Below are positions 20,663-29,862 of a stretch of 64,000 nt of DNA, piece by piece. The notes under the pieces are model-generated. The model searched no databases. It saw only the letters and a program-made list of their open reading frames with translations, and had not been told where the DNA came from. Origin of the DNA: Microglena sp. YARC. Taxonomy: Eukaryota; Chlorophyta; Chlorophyceae; Chlamydomonadales; Chlamydomonadaceae. Made by a program: the position numbers and the translations under genes. The stretch covers positions 1-64,000 of the forward strand of contig JAJSRW010002116.1 in assembly GCA_022414725.1 (NCBI GenBank), written 5' to 3'. The stretch's first letter is position 1; every line of letters starts with the position of its first letter.

Positions 20663-21185
20663 CAATTTGTAGCATCACTTCGTCCTTGCTTGGCTGGCGG
20701 TGCGTGAGTTGTACAGTGACCGTGCAGTGCTGCGCGTCTTTAGAGCATTGCGGCTTGTTGGCAATGTCGCAAAGGGGGGCCGCGAGTATCACGATATCCA
20801 GACCCATTGTTGCAGCCATGTATTCGGCGACATTCAGAGGGACATGATCCGAATGCAAGGCGAGTGATGGAGGGGGTAGCATGAGTTGGGGAAAAATGTG
20901 GGGATGGGGGAAGTCCCTATTAGGTTTTAGACGCCGTGTAGAGATAAGCTCTTGTGTGACGAAGTCGTTGATGGATACCAAAAGGGCGGCGCGCTCTGGG
21001 TGGTTATCGACGTCATTCGTCTTCCTTGCGATCGAACGGAGTGGCAGCGCAGTGAGGTACATTTTCTTCGCATTCTTGGCATCTTCCGCGCAACGAGACC
21101 GTGTCTTGACAAAAAAAATAGACACGTGGGTCAGATGGTCAGGGGTACACAACGGTACAGTTCGGTAATTGAAAATGGGTATCAT
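20619..21185 (-). CDS. Hypothetical protein, 188 aa
   Basis: Intact frame from ATG (MIPIFNYRTVPLCTPDHL). Contains the segments SINDFVTQELISTRRLK, VAEYMAATMGLDIVILAAPL and CTVTVQLTHRQPSKDEVMLQ, with alternating strand and helix character that suggests a folded soluble domain. Convergent with, and overlapping, the membrane-protein gene at 19880. No domain recognised. Confidence 0.58.
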   Translation of the reverse strand: MIPIFNYRTVPLCTPDHLTHVSIFFVKTRSRCAEDAKNAKKMYLTALPLRSIARKTNDVDNHPERAALLVSINDFVTQELISTRRLKPNRDFPHPHIFPQLMLPPPSLALHSDHVPLNVAEYMAATMGLDIVILAAPLCDIANKPQCSKDAQHCTVTVQLTHRQPSKDEVMLQIVMRDWSLRDLKNRP

Positions 21186-21293
21186 GGTACACTTCGATTT
21201 GATTCATTTGACAAGTTTACTTTACATTGGGTTGGGTTGGGTACAAATATTCGGAAAATACATGTACGTAAAAATAAGTGAAAATACTCAAAA

Positions 21294-22161
21294 ATGTCCA
21301 CTCTTCCGACTGCAACCTTATTAGCATCAAACATTGGTAGTCGATTGTCGTCGCTTATGACCGTGCGCTCCGTAATCATGGGTGTAGTGGCTATCGTGTA
21401 CCTAGTTGCATCGCACTTCGTCGCAAAGACCGTAGCCTACGTCGTATCCAGGGTCTCTAACAAGAAAGACACACCAGAGAGCCTCAAGCGGTCTACTGCT
21501 ATACATGTTATGAAGAGCTTCATGTATTGGATCATAATGTGCATTGCCATAACGATCCTATTTGTGTCCATTGGAATAGAGGGTGCAGCAGTGATCACCA
21601 TCCTAGGGGCAGTGCTACTGGCAATAGGGATTGGAATGCAAGGGATGTTGAGCGACCTGTCTGCAGGGATCATGCTGATGATGTCGAACGCTTTCAGTAT
21701 GGGTAACTACATAGAAGTCTTTGATGATTCACGCGACGGCGTAAACGGAACGGTAAAAAAATTCAATATACTTTACACCACCTTATTGGATGACGATTCT
21801 GGGTCTCATTTATCGTTCCTAACAGGGTCCTGTACGGCAGTGCGTTGAAAAAATCACTCCACCTCCAAAACACCCATCGTTGTCGACGTGGTCACCATCT
21901 CCAATAAGAACGTCTCCATTGCAAAGGCACTTGAAAACCTGAGGGTTGACGTGCAGAAAACACGCAGTAGTGCTCAAAGAGCCGAAGGTCACCACCAACG
22001 TTTCCGAGGTCACGGCTAAGGGTACAAACATCGAAGTGCGCTACCCTCTGTCCGCTGATGATTACTACACAGTTGGGACACGAAATGTCCAAAATATCAT
22101 TAAGACACTCATTAGAGAGTCTCTCATAAATTCAGGAGTGAAACTGATCGTTAGGGCTTGA
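21294..22161 (+). CDS. MscS-type mechanosensitive ion channel, frameshifted
   Basis: Starts MSTLPTATLLASNIGSRLSS. Three hydrophobic segments follow: VIMGVVAIVYLVASHF, WIIMCIAITILFVSIGIEG and the pore helix AVITILGAVLLAIGIGMQGM followed by LSDLSAGIMLMMSNAFSMG. The pattern 'G.a.giG.Q..l.d..aGi' matches TM3 of MscS. The beta domain follows (NYIEVFDDSRDGVNGTV, then an IVPNRVLYG-like turn) and a C-terminal alpha/beta part (VVDVVTISNKNVSIAKALE, TNIEVRYPLSADDYY, ESLINSGVKLIV). Indels near 21810, 21845 and 21960 break the second half. MscS channels open on membrane tension. In a virus it may act on host osmotic balance or membrane rupture, which is inference. Confidence 0.85.
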
Positions 22162-22165
22162 AACC

Positions 22166-22210
22166 CGTCAATTGGGTGTTCCTACACTCCCGGCGGATTT
22201 TGAGATCTGA
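22166..22210. repeat. Partial family 3 inverted-repeat element end
   Basis: TGGGTGTTCCTACACTCCCG followed by GCGGATTTTG resembles the terminus of the elements at 23181, 32452 and 36935. Only one end is present, directly after the MscS gene. Confidence 0.55.
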
Positions 22211-22314
22211 ACTGTCCTTGGCGGGTGCTGCTGTTCATGGCCACTTCTGGGTACCGACAAAATAGGATGGATAGACACCAAGGTCACACTCTGGTGTGGA
22301 CGTACACGGAGTTA

Positions 22315-22371
22315 AAACAAATAAAACAAATAGACAACCGTTTTTTTATTGTCTATTTGTTTTATTTGTTT
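22315..22371. terminator. Perfect 23-bp stem hairpin
   Basis: The arms AAACAAATAAAACAAATAGA (22315-22334, plus CAA) and 22349-22371 are perfect reverse complements around an 11-base T-rich loop. It lies between the MscS gene and the convergent gene ending at 22696. It could be a transcript-end hairpin, as used by some giant viruses, or a small palindromic element. Gap 22372-22690 has no supported gene. Confidence 0.45.
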
Positions 22372-22695
22372 CAGCTTGGTTGGGTATCCAGGGCCACCAC
22401 GTGGAGGTGCTGATTTTGGCCCCGTTTTTTTTCTTTTTTTTTCAAATACTTGAAACAGAAACACCTTCTCATCCAGATTACTTCTTGGTGTGGGACATCC
22501 CTTTGCGTGTTAACACAGGCTTGGCGACGAAAGTCGGGTTGTCGTAAATGACGAATACCTTGGGTCGGGACGCAATGATTGCGAAGACGTCAGAGATTCC
22601 AAACATTTCGTATGACAGATGCAGTATATTACTGGGTGTGAGGAGGTTGTTGTTGTATTCCTAACGTTCCGAAAAACCTTTCAATTTTTTTGTAT

Positions 22696-23182
22696 TTAAA
22701 GATTCTCGGACCACGCGATCGAGGACTCGGGGATGATACCGGCACTCACCTGCCATCGCTGGTGCTTAGCCAACTGCTTCACCAACTTAATTCCGTTCTT
22801 ACGGGTCTCATAAGATGTATCAATCGTGTCTACGAAACGGTCAACAAGAACGTCACTTGTAAAAGCACACTGACGCAGGCAACTGAACTTCTCGAAAGAA
22901 AGAATATCCTCGATGTTCTTGCTACTACACAACTGAGCTAGGGCAATGGACAAATTACCTCATAACCACTTGAAACCCCTCGCGACTGATGTTCATATGC
23001 AAGAGGGGGATGACACCCTTCACATAATCACTCGAGTGAAGGAAGCCCTCCTTCTCGGAAAAACGAATGTCATGTGACTGAGCGTTCAACATGAACACAG
23101 CCAGCTTAGCTGCAAAAGTCGCATCTCCAGAAGTCTTCTTACGTTTTGAAGTAGAAGAGGAATTGCGGGTTGTTGAAGACAT
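22696..23182 (-). CDS. Hypothetical basic protein, about 160 aa, one frameshift
   Basis: Starts at ATG (MSSTTRNSSSTSKRKKTSGD, a nuclear-localisation-like basic tract). It continues ATFAAKLAVFMLNAQSH and GVIPLLHMNISREGFQVV, then changes frame near 22955 into LSIALAQLCSSKNIEDILSF, VDRFVDTIDTSYETRKNGIK and LVKQLAKHQRWQVSAG. It looks like a helical, possibly DNA-associated protein. The start codon sits at the border of the inverted-repeat element at 23181. Unrecognised. Confidence 0.5.
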
Positions 23183-23369
23183 TTTACATATAATGGGCGT
23201 TCCTGCCTCCCGGCCGATTTTTTTAAATTTCTAATCAGGATTTAGAGCCTCCTGAACGACTCGCTAGCTTGAGACATCAGCACCAAGGAATCACAATTCC
23301 GCTCCATACCATGTTTCGCAGACAGTCAAAATCGGCCGGGAGGCAGGAACGCCCATTATATGTAAAATA
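23181..23369. mobile_element. Family 3 inverted-repeat element (MITE), copy A
   Basis: Inverted ends ATGGGCGTTCCTGCCTCCCG and the complement at 23341-23357 are extended by ATTTTACATATA on both sides. The core around GAACGACTCGCTAGC and ATTCCGCTCCATACCATG is shared with copies at 32452-32599 and 36935-37098. No coding capacity. Confidence 0.8.
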
Positions 23370-23413
23370 TAAATATATATATAAAAATATCCTCGTTGCC
23401 CCCCCCACCCCGA

Positions 23414-24009
23414 TTATATTTTGTATACCGAGTTTGCCCATTCCCCCCCTGTCCCATTAGTACCGCAGTTTTTGCTTACGCCGTCGCGCGCGTAACTCTT
23501 AGATGCTTCCGTTCCTGTGAAACATGCGTTGCCATCCTGAATCGCAAAGATGTTGTGCCCCATTCCCTTTGCTACATTCGCGCACTCTTTTAGGATCACG
23601 TCCTTGTTGTTTGACTTCATTCGACCGCCATTATTAAAGAGAGGTCTACTGATGACGCCGGTGTATGCGTTGTCAGCGAAACATCCCAAGAATTGGGGAC
23701 AAAACTGAAAAGTGTGATTTTGATATGACTTGAAATTCTGGATTGCAGGACCATATCTAATAAAATCTTTTCCAAAATGCGATTTTGGATAATAATTTTT
23801 AAACGTCAAATGTGAACCATTATCAATTGTAAAATATTGGGATTTAGTAATTAATTCAACAAACTTTGTTTGACCCGCATGAAACGCAAAACCAGGATTG
23901 GTTGTACCATATGCTGGTAAACCATCATTTGAAGTATCTAGAACATGTATTATCATCCGTTGTTCCTGCGCCTGTGCACGCGCCTGCGCATCTGCCTGTG
24001 CCTTTGCAC

Positions 24010-24041
<32 letters not shown>

Positions 24042-24068
24042 ACCCGTGCACGCGCCTGTGCTTGTGCT

Positions 24069-24119
<51 letters not shown>

Positions 24120-26167
24120 ACCCGCGCACGCGCCTGTGCCTCTGCATTTGCACGCGCCTGTGCTTGTGCCTGTGCTGCACGCGCTTGTGCTTGTGCTTGT
24201 GCTGCACGCGCCTGTGCTTGTGCCCGTGCACGCGCCTGCGCATCTGCCTGCGCCTTTGCACGCGCCTGCGCATCTGCATGTGCCTTTGCACGCGCCTGTG
24301 CTTATGCCTGTGCTGCACTCGCTTGTGCTGCACGCGCCTGCGCATCTGCATGTGCCTTTGCACGCGCCTGTGCTTGTGCCTGTGCTGCACGCGCTTGTGC
24401 TGCACGCGCTTGTGCTTGTGCTTGTGCTCCACGCGCTTGTGCTTGTGCTTGTGCTTGTGCTTGTGCTGCACGCGCTTGTGCTTGTGCTTGTGCTGCACGC
24501 GCTTGTGCTTGTGCTTGTGCTGCACGCGCCTGCGCATCTGCCTGCGCCTTTGCACGCGCCTGCGCATCTGCATGTGCCTTTGCACGCGCCTGTGCTTGTG
24601 CCTGTGCTGCACGCGCCTGTGCTTGTGCCTGTGCTGCACGCGCCTGTGCTTGTGCCCGTGCACGCGCCTGCGCATCTGCCAGTGCCTTTGCACGCGCCTC
24701 CACATCTGCATGTGCCTTTGCACGCGCCTACGCATCTGCCTGTGCCTTTGCACGCGCCTGCGCTTGTGCCTGTGCCTTTGCACGTGCCTGCGCTTGTGCC
24801 TATGCCTGTGCCTGTGCCTTTGCACGCGCCTGCGCATCTGCCTGTGCCTTTGCACGCGCCTGCGCATCTGCCTGTGCCTGTGCCTATGCTGCACGCGCCT
24901 GCGCCTGCGCCTCTGCATTTGCACGCGCTTGTGCCTGTGCCTGTGCCTGTTCCTGTGCCTGTGCCTGTGCCAGTGCTTGTGTCTGTGCACGAGCCACTGC
25001 CTCTACCTCTGCCCGTGCCTGTGCCTGTGCCTGTGCCAGTGCCTTTGCATTACCATCGGACAAATTCTGTTGTAGTTGAGCAATGGAGGCCGTCGTAACC
25101 TTGAAATTGGATAGGTCGGCCTTGGTAATGCATACCCCGTCTATGCAGACCTTGGCATCGCCCTCCGTTACATTCAAAGTTCCATTGGTTGTCAGATTAT
25201 TTTGTAGCGTTTGAATGTCCGTCTTGGTACCTTCCGTACTGTCCTCTAGTTTATCGAGGCGAATTATCACCTCGTTTATTAGAGCGATCTTTCCTTCCGC
25301 ATTGACGAGTCGAGTTCGTAGTTCTGGGACATCAGTATTATTTTCGACTTTGACATTGAATTTCGTCTCGAGATGAGCGAGTTGCTCCGAAATGTTTTTA
25401 ATTTGGATTCCAGCATCTAATCCTCTTCTTGCAGCAACTTCGACCTCATCCAGACGCCTGCTAATAGTCTTTATTATGTCGCCGGTGTTTCCGATTCTTG
25501 AAAATTGAATGTCGTTATCTAGACTGACTGTTTTGAGTATTGCAGCGATGTCACCCACCTCTTTTGACAATTCGTTGATTGCGATTGCGTTCTCCTTGAT
25601 ATCTGTATCCGTGGTCATGTCCGTGTTTCGTAATGTCGCGATGTTTTGCTTGATTAGGTTCAGTTTTGTGAGCACATCATTCTGCCTTTTTTCTAGGCGA
25701 CCTACAGTCGATCCGATATTCTGAATGGCTCTGACTGTGTTTTTTATTTGCGAGTCCACGCGTTTGAAGTTTTTGTTGAATACGAGCGAGCTTTTCGACT
25801 CTCGCTCCTCCAGTTCTTTGATTATATTCAACTGCATATTGTCATTTTTCTTGAGCACGTTGAGCTCGGCGTCGGCTGCCATTCCAAGGGCTCTTACGTC
25901 ATCGTGCATTCTCTGATCGCGTTTCTTGTTCTTCTCGGAGGCCATTCCAAGTGCTCGTACGTCTTTCTGCATTCTATGATCGCGTTTCTTGTTCTTCTCT
26001 GCGGCCATTTCAAGTGCTTGTACGTCATCGTGCAGTATCTGTTCTCGTTTATTGTTCGCCTCGGTCGTTTTGTCGATGTTGTGTTTGAGCATAGCGTGCG
26101 ATATCACTACGTACACTACGATGCCGAATATCGCTATCAAAATTAATATTATTGCGGCGGATTCCAT
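23414..26167 (-). CDS. Membrane-anchored coiled-coil adhesin with Ala-Gln-Ala-Arg repeats and WSC-like C-terminus (gene A)
   Basis: The start [20 protein letters not shown] is a transmembrane anchor. About 350 residues of coiled coil follow (three near repeats of [19 protein letters not shown], then long heptads), then a [12 protein letters not shown] segment. After that, roughly 370 residues consist almost wholly of [17 protein letters not shown] units (25040-23960). The C-terminal 180 residues form a globular domain ending in a WSC-like carbohydrate-binding module ([51 protein letters not shown]). One frame runs throughout, but four Gln codons in the repeat are TAA or TAG (24302, 24728, 24800, 24884 on the plus strand). 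The first 400 residues are almost identical to gene B at 27243. Probably a virion or infected-cell surface adhesin. Confidence 0.8.
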
Positions 26168-26266
26168 ATTACATGTGTTTGCAGTTGTTCTCAAATATTT
26201 TTTGCACCTCTTTTTGGAATCGAGTATAAATGTTATGCCCACCGATGTTTGGTGAGAGCTTGTGAG
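26168..26266 (-). promoter_or_regulatory. Duplicated upstream region of gene A
   Basis: These 99 bases before the gene A start match 29730-29829 before gene B except for a few bases. They include GCAGTTGTTCTCAAATATTT, which resembles the family 1 transposon terminus, and a TATAAA-like AGTATAAATG. Identity stops sharply at GCTTGTGAG, marking the duplication edge. It likely carries the promoter of both genes. Confidence 0.5.
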
Positions 26267-26289
26267 GAGTAACAAGTTTTTCCTGGCGG

Positions 26290-26940
26290 CGGTGCATGCG
26301 CATTTCGTTTGATAAATAAATAAAGTGTCCTGCGACTCACCAAATGCCGAGTAAGTGGCAGTTGAAGGAGATGTGAACGTCCAACCAATGCTTCCATAAT
26401 TCTTTATTTTTTGATAAATAAAGGGTCCTCTGAATCACCAAATGTCGCGTAAGTGGCAGTTGAAGGAGATGTGAACTTCCAAACAATTTTAGAAGTATTA
26501 CTAGGAATGATATATCCATTTCCAGATGGTTGCAGAAACCCAAAATCATTTACCAATATAGAACTTCCATTCATATAAGTTACTTTTATCCCAGATGAAG
26601 TTTGTGTGAATCTAAATCCATAATTCGGTATTTTTTCTACTGTACCAAGTCCCTTCATATGGAAACACCTGAGCCCGTGCTTGTGCCTGTGCCGCTGCCT
26701 GCGCCCGCGCTTGTGCCGCTGCCTGTGCCGCTGCCTGTGCCGCTGCCTGCGCCCGTGCCTGAGCCTCCGCTTGTGCACGCGCTTGTGCCGCTGCCTGTGC
26801 CGCTGCCTGTGCCGCTGCTTGCGCCTCCGCTTGTGCACGCGCTTGTGCCGCTGCCTGCGCCTCCGCTTGTGCACGCGCTTGTGCCGCTGCCTGTGCTTGT
26901 GCATGTGCCTGTGCCGCTGCCTGCGCCCGTGCCTGCCTCT
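26290..26940 (-). pseudogene. Orphan adhesin C-terminal cassettes with Ala-Gln repeats
   Basis: From 26940 down to 26670 the minus strand encodes [17 protein letters not shown] repeats. A frameshift then leads into a globular end: [58 protein letters not shown] before a stop at 26404. Just beyond (26400-26290) a second, shorter copy of the last part appears (WTFTSPSTATYSAFGESQ). Neither has a membrane anchor or start. They look like spare or remnant C-terminal modules for the gene A/B family, lying between the two full genes. Confidence 0.65.
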
Positions 26941-26947
26941 AGGATCT

Positions 26948-27219
26948 AGATCAACCGGTCATCATCATCGTCGAGGGAACGAACGTCACCTCAAAAGCGT
27001 TCAGATCTCGTTTGCGACGCAGAAGCTTTCGTAACTTCTTGATCGAGAGGAGGCCGGGAGTCGTGTATGCGTCAGCAACCCTAGCAACGCAGTACGTAAC
27101 CAACTCTAGTGAGGAGATACATCAATGGATACAATTTCAGCATGACACACGCTTCGGAAAACGAGTTCGAGGTTGACGATGACTCGAAAGCACTCGTTTT
27201 CAACGAGAAGGATTTTTAA
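26948..27219 (+). pseudogene. Gene fragment, helicase-like?
   Basis: A plus-strand frame reads QPVIIIVEGTNVTSKAF, FLIERRPGVVYASATLA and VTNSSEEIHQWIQFQHDT, then shifts frame to SENEFEVDDDSKALVFNEKD before TAA at 27217. It is clearly protein-like. VVYASATLA recalls a helicase motif III, but that is weak. No start is present and the left side runs into the Ala-Gln cassette, so this is a truncated remnant. Confidence 0.35.
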
Positions 27220-27242
27220 AAATTGGTGGTGCGAATGTAAAA

Positions 27243-29729
27243 TCACGCATAATATGTCCCGCTGGCCCATGTAGGTGTCCTATTTTTGTCATACAAAACG
27301 ACATTATTGTCCGTTTGCATCACGATAATATATGGTGGGGTTCCCTTCCTCCATGTGGAAGACGACCATGTAGGTTTTCCGTTTCCATACACCACCAAAT
27401 TACCATCTGATTGCATGACCAACTTGTAGGGTCCACTTCCTTTACGATATGTATTACTTGCCCATTTGGGTACTCCATCACGATTGTACATGACCAAATT
27501 GCCATCGGATTGCATGCAGAATCTTCCCTTGGTCGATCGCAAACAATTTCCTTGATGCAATGTACTAGTGCCATCACTGGATAACCTATCGAGTGCTCGT
27601 GCTTGTGCTTGTGCCTGTGCTTGTGCTTGTGCTTGTGCTTGTGCCTGTGCCCGTGCCTGTGCCTGTGCACGCGCCTGCGCATCTGCATGTGCCTTTGCAC
27701 GCGCCTGTGCTTGTGCTTGTGCCTGTGCCTGTGCCTGTGCCTTTGCACGCGCCTGTGCTTGTGCCTGTGCTTGTGCCTGTGCTGCACGCGCTTGTGCTTG
27801 TGCACGCGCTTGTGCTTGTGCTTGTGCTTGTGCTTGTGCTCGTGCTTGTGCTGCACGCGCTTGTGCTTGTGCTTGTGCTGCACGCGCCTGTGCTTGTGCT
27901 TGTGCCTGTGCCTGTGCCCGTGCCTGTGCCTGTGCCCGTGCACGCGCCTGCGCATCTGCCTGTGCCTTTGCACGCGCCTGCGCATCTGCATGTGCCTTTG
28001 CACGCGCCTGCGCATCTGCCTGTGCTTTTGCACGCGCCTGCGCTTGTGCTTGTGCCTGTGCCCGTGCACGCGCCTGCGCATCTGCCTGTGCCTTTGCACG
28101 CGCCTGCGCATCTGCATGTGCCTTTGCACGCGCCTGCGCATCTGCATGTGCCTTTGCACGCGCCTGTGATTGTGCCTGTGCTGCACGCGCCTGCGCATCT
28201 GCCAGTGCCTTTGCACGCGCCTGCGCTTGTGCTTGTGCTTGTGCCTGTGCCCGTGCACGCGCCTGCCCATCTGCCTGTGCCTTTGCACGCGCCTGTGCTT
28301 GTGCTTGTGCTTGTGCCTGTACCCGTGCACGCGCCTGCGCATCTGCCAGTGCCTTTGCACGCGCCTGCGCATCTGCCTGTGCCTTTGCACGCGCCTGCGC
28401 ATCTGCATGTGCCTTTGCACGCGCCTGCGCATCTGCCTGTGCCTTTGCACGCGCTTGTGCCTGTACCCGTGCACGCGCCTGCGCTTGTGCCTGTGCCTGT
28501 GCCTGTGCCAGTGCCAGTGCTTGTGTCTGTGCCAGTGCTTGTGTCTGTGCACGAGCCTGTGCCTCTACCTCTGCCCGTGCCTGTGCCTGTGCCTGTGCCA
28601 GTGCCTTTGCATTACCATCGGACAAATTCTGTTGTAGTTGAGCAATGGAGGCCGTCGTAACCTTGAAATTGGATAGTTTGGCCTTGGTAATGCATACCCC
28701 GTCTATGCAGACCTTGGCATCGCCCCCCGTTACATTCAAAGTTCCATTGGTTGTCAGATTATTTTGTAGCGTTTGAATGTCCGTCTTGGTACCTTCCGTA
28801 CTGTCCTCTAGTTTATCGAGGCGAATTATCACCTCGTTTATTAGAGCGATCTTTCCTTCCGCATTGACGAGTCGAGTTCGTAGATCTGGGACATCAGTAT
28901 TATTTTCGACTTTGACATTGAATTTCGTCTCGAGATGAGCGAGTTGCTCCGAAATGTTTTTAATTTGGATTCCAGCATCTAATCCTCTTCTTGCAGCAAC
29001 TTCGACCTCATCCAGACGCCTGCTAATAGTCTTTATTATGTCGCCGGTGTTTCCGATTCTTGAAAATTGAATGTCGTTATCTAGACTGACTGTTTTGAGT
29101 ATTGCAGCGATGTCACCCACCTCTTTTGACAATTCGTTGATTGCGATTGCGTTCTCCTTGATATCTTTATCCGTGGTCATGTCCGTGTTTCGTAATGTCG
29201 CGATGTTTTGCTTGATTAGGTTCAGTTTTGTGAGCACATCATTCTGCCTTTTTTCTAGGCGACCTACAGTCGATCCGATATTCTGAATGGCTCTGACTGT
29301 GTTTTTTATTTGCGAGTCCACGCGTTTGAAGTTTTTGTTGAATACGAGCGAGCTTTTCGACTCTCGCTCCTCCAGTTCTTTGATTATATTCAACTGCATA
29401 TTGTCATTTTTCTTGAGCACGTTGAGCTCGGCGTCGGCTGCCATTCCAAGGGCTCTTACGTCATCGTGCATTCTCTGATCGCGTTTCTTGTTCTTCTCGG
29501 AGGCCATTCCAAGTGCTCGTACGTCTTTCTGCATTCTATGATCGCGTTTCTTGTTCTTCTCTGCAGCCATTTCAAGTGCTTGTACGTCATCGTGCAGTAT
29601 CTGTTCTCGTTTATTGTTCGCCTCGGACGTTTTGTCGATGTTGTGTTTGAGCATAGCGTGCGATATCACTACGTACACTACGACTCCGAATATCGCTATC
29701 AAAATTAATATTATTGCGGCGGATTCCAT
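27243..29729 (-). CDS. Membrane-anchored coiled-coil adhesin with Ala-Gln-Ala-Arg repeats and B-lectin C-terminus (gene B)
   Basis: Starts [20 protein letters not shown] (transmembrane anchor), followed by the same coiled-coil region as gene A with only about seven differences noticed in some 400 residues. About 330 residues of [20 protein letters not shown] repeat follow. The C-terminal 110 residues form a bulb-type (GNA-like) lectin domain with three intact mannose-binding motifs: [18 protein letters not shown] and QTDNNVVLY. The frame is open throughout, 828 residues, unlike gene A. It probably presents a mannose-binding head on a long stalk at the virion or cell surface. The repeat DNA has strong strand bias and open frames in several other phases, which are artefacts. 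Confidence 0.9.
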   Translation of the reverse strand: MESAAIILILIAIFGVVVYVVISHAMLKHNIDKTSEANNKREQILHDDVQALEMAAEKNKKRDHRMQKDVRALGMASEKNKKRDQRMHDDVRALGMAADAELNVLKKNDNMQLNIIKELEERESKSSLVFNKNFKRVDSQIKNTVRAIQNIGSTVGRLEKRQNDVLTKLNLIKQNIATLRNTDMTTDKDIKENAIAINELSKEVGDIAAILKTVSLDNDIQFSRIGNTGDIIKTISRRLDEVEVAARRGLDAGIQIKNISEQLAHLETKFNVKVENNTDVPDLRTRLVNAEGKIALINEVIIRLDKLEDSTEGTKTDIQTLQNNLTTNGTLNVTGGDAKVCIDGVCITKAKLSNFKVTTASIAQLQQNLSDGNAKALAQAQAQARAEVEAQARAQTQALAQTQALALAQAQAQAQAQARARVQAQARAKAQADAQARAKAHADAQARAKAQADAQARAKALADAQARARVQAQAQAQAQARAKAQADGQARARAQAQAQAQAQARAKALADAQARAAQAQSQARAKAHADAQARAKAHADAQARAKAQADAQARARAQAQAQAQARAKAQADAQARAKAHADAQARAKAQADAQARARAQAQARAQAQAQAQAQARAAQAQAQARAAQARAQAQAQAQAQARAQAQARAAQAQAQAQAQARAKAQAQAQAQAQAQARAKAHADAQARAQAQARAQAQAQAQAQAQAQAQARALDRLSSDGTSTLHQGNCLRSTKGRFCMQSDGNLVMYNRDGVPKWASNTYRKGSGPYKLVMQSDGNLVVYGNGKPTWSSSTWRKGTPPYIIVMQTDNNVVLYDKNRTPTWASGTYYA

Positions 29730-29829
29730 ATTACATGTGTATACAGTTGTTCTCAAATATTTTTTGCACCTCTTTTTTGGAATCGAGTATAAATGTTATG
29801 CCCACCGATGTTTGGTGAGAGCTTGTGAG
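29730..29829 (-). promoter_or_regulatory. Upstream region of gene B, possibly shared with divergent gene
   Basis: Copy of 26168-26266. Here the sequence is TATACAGTTGTTCTCAAATA, an even closer match to the family 1 transposon end. It lies in the 133-base gap between gene B and the divergent coiled-coil gene at 29863, and may serve both. Confidence 0.45.
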
Positions 29830-29862
29830 ATATCCCACTATCATCCCATTATATCGAACGAA

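Noticed and set aside
23866..25098. Long plus-strand ORFs of Cys-Ala, Leu-Cys or Pro-Val composition opposite genes A and B
   Set aside because: They are phase shadows of the GCACAGGC-type repeat encoding Ala-Gln-Ala-Arg on the minus strand. The minus frame alone joins the anchor and coiled coil to the lectin or WSC-like domain.
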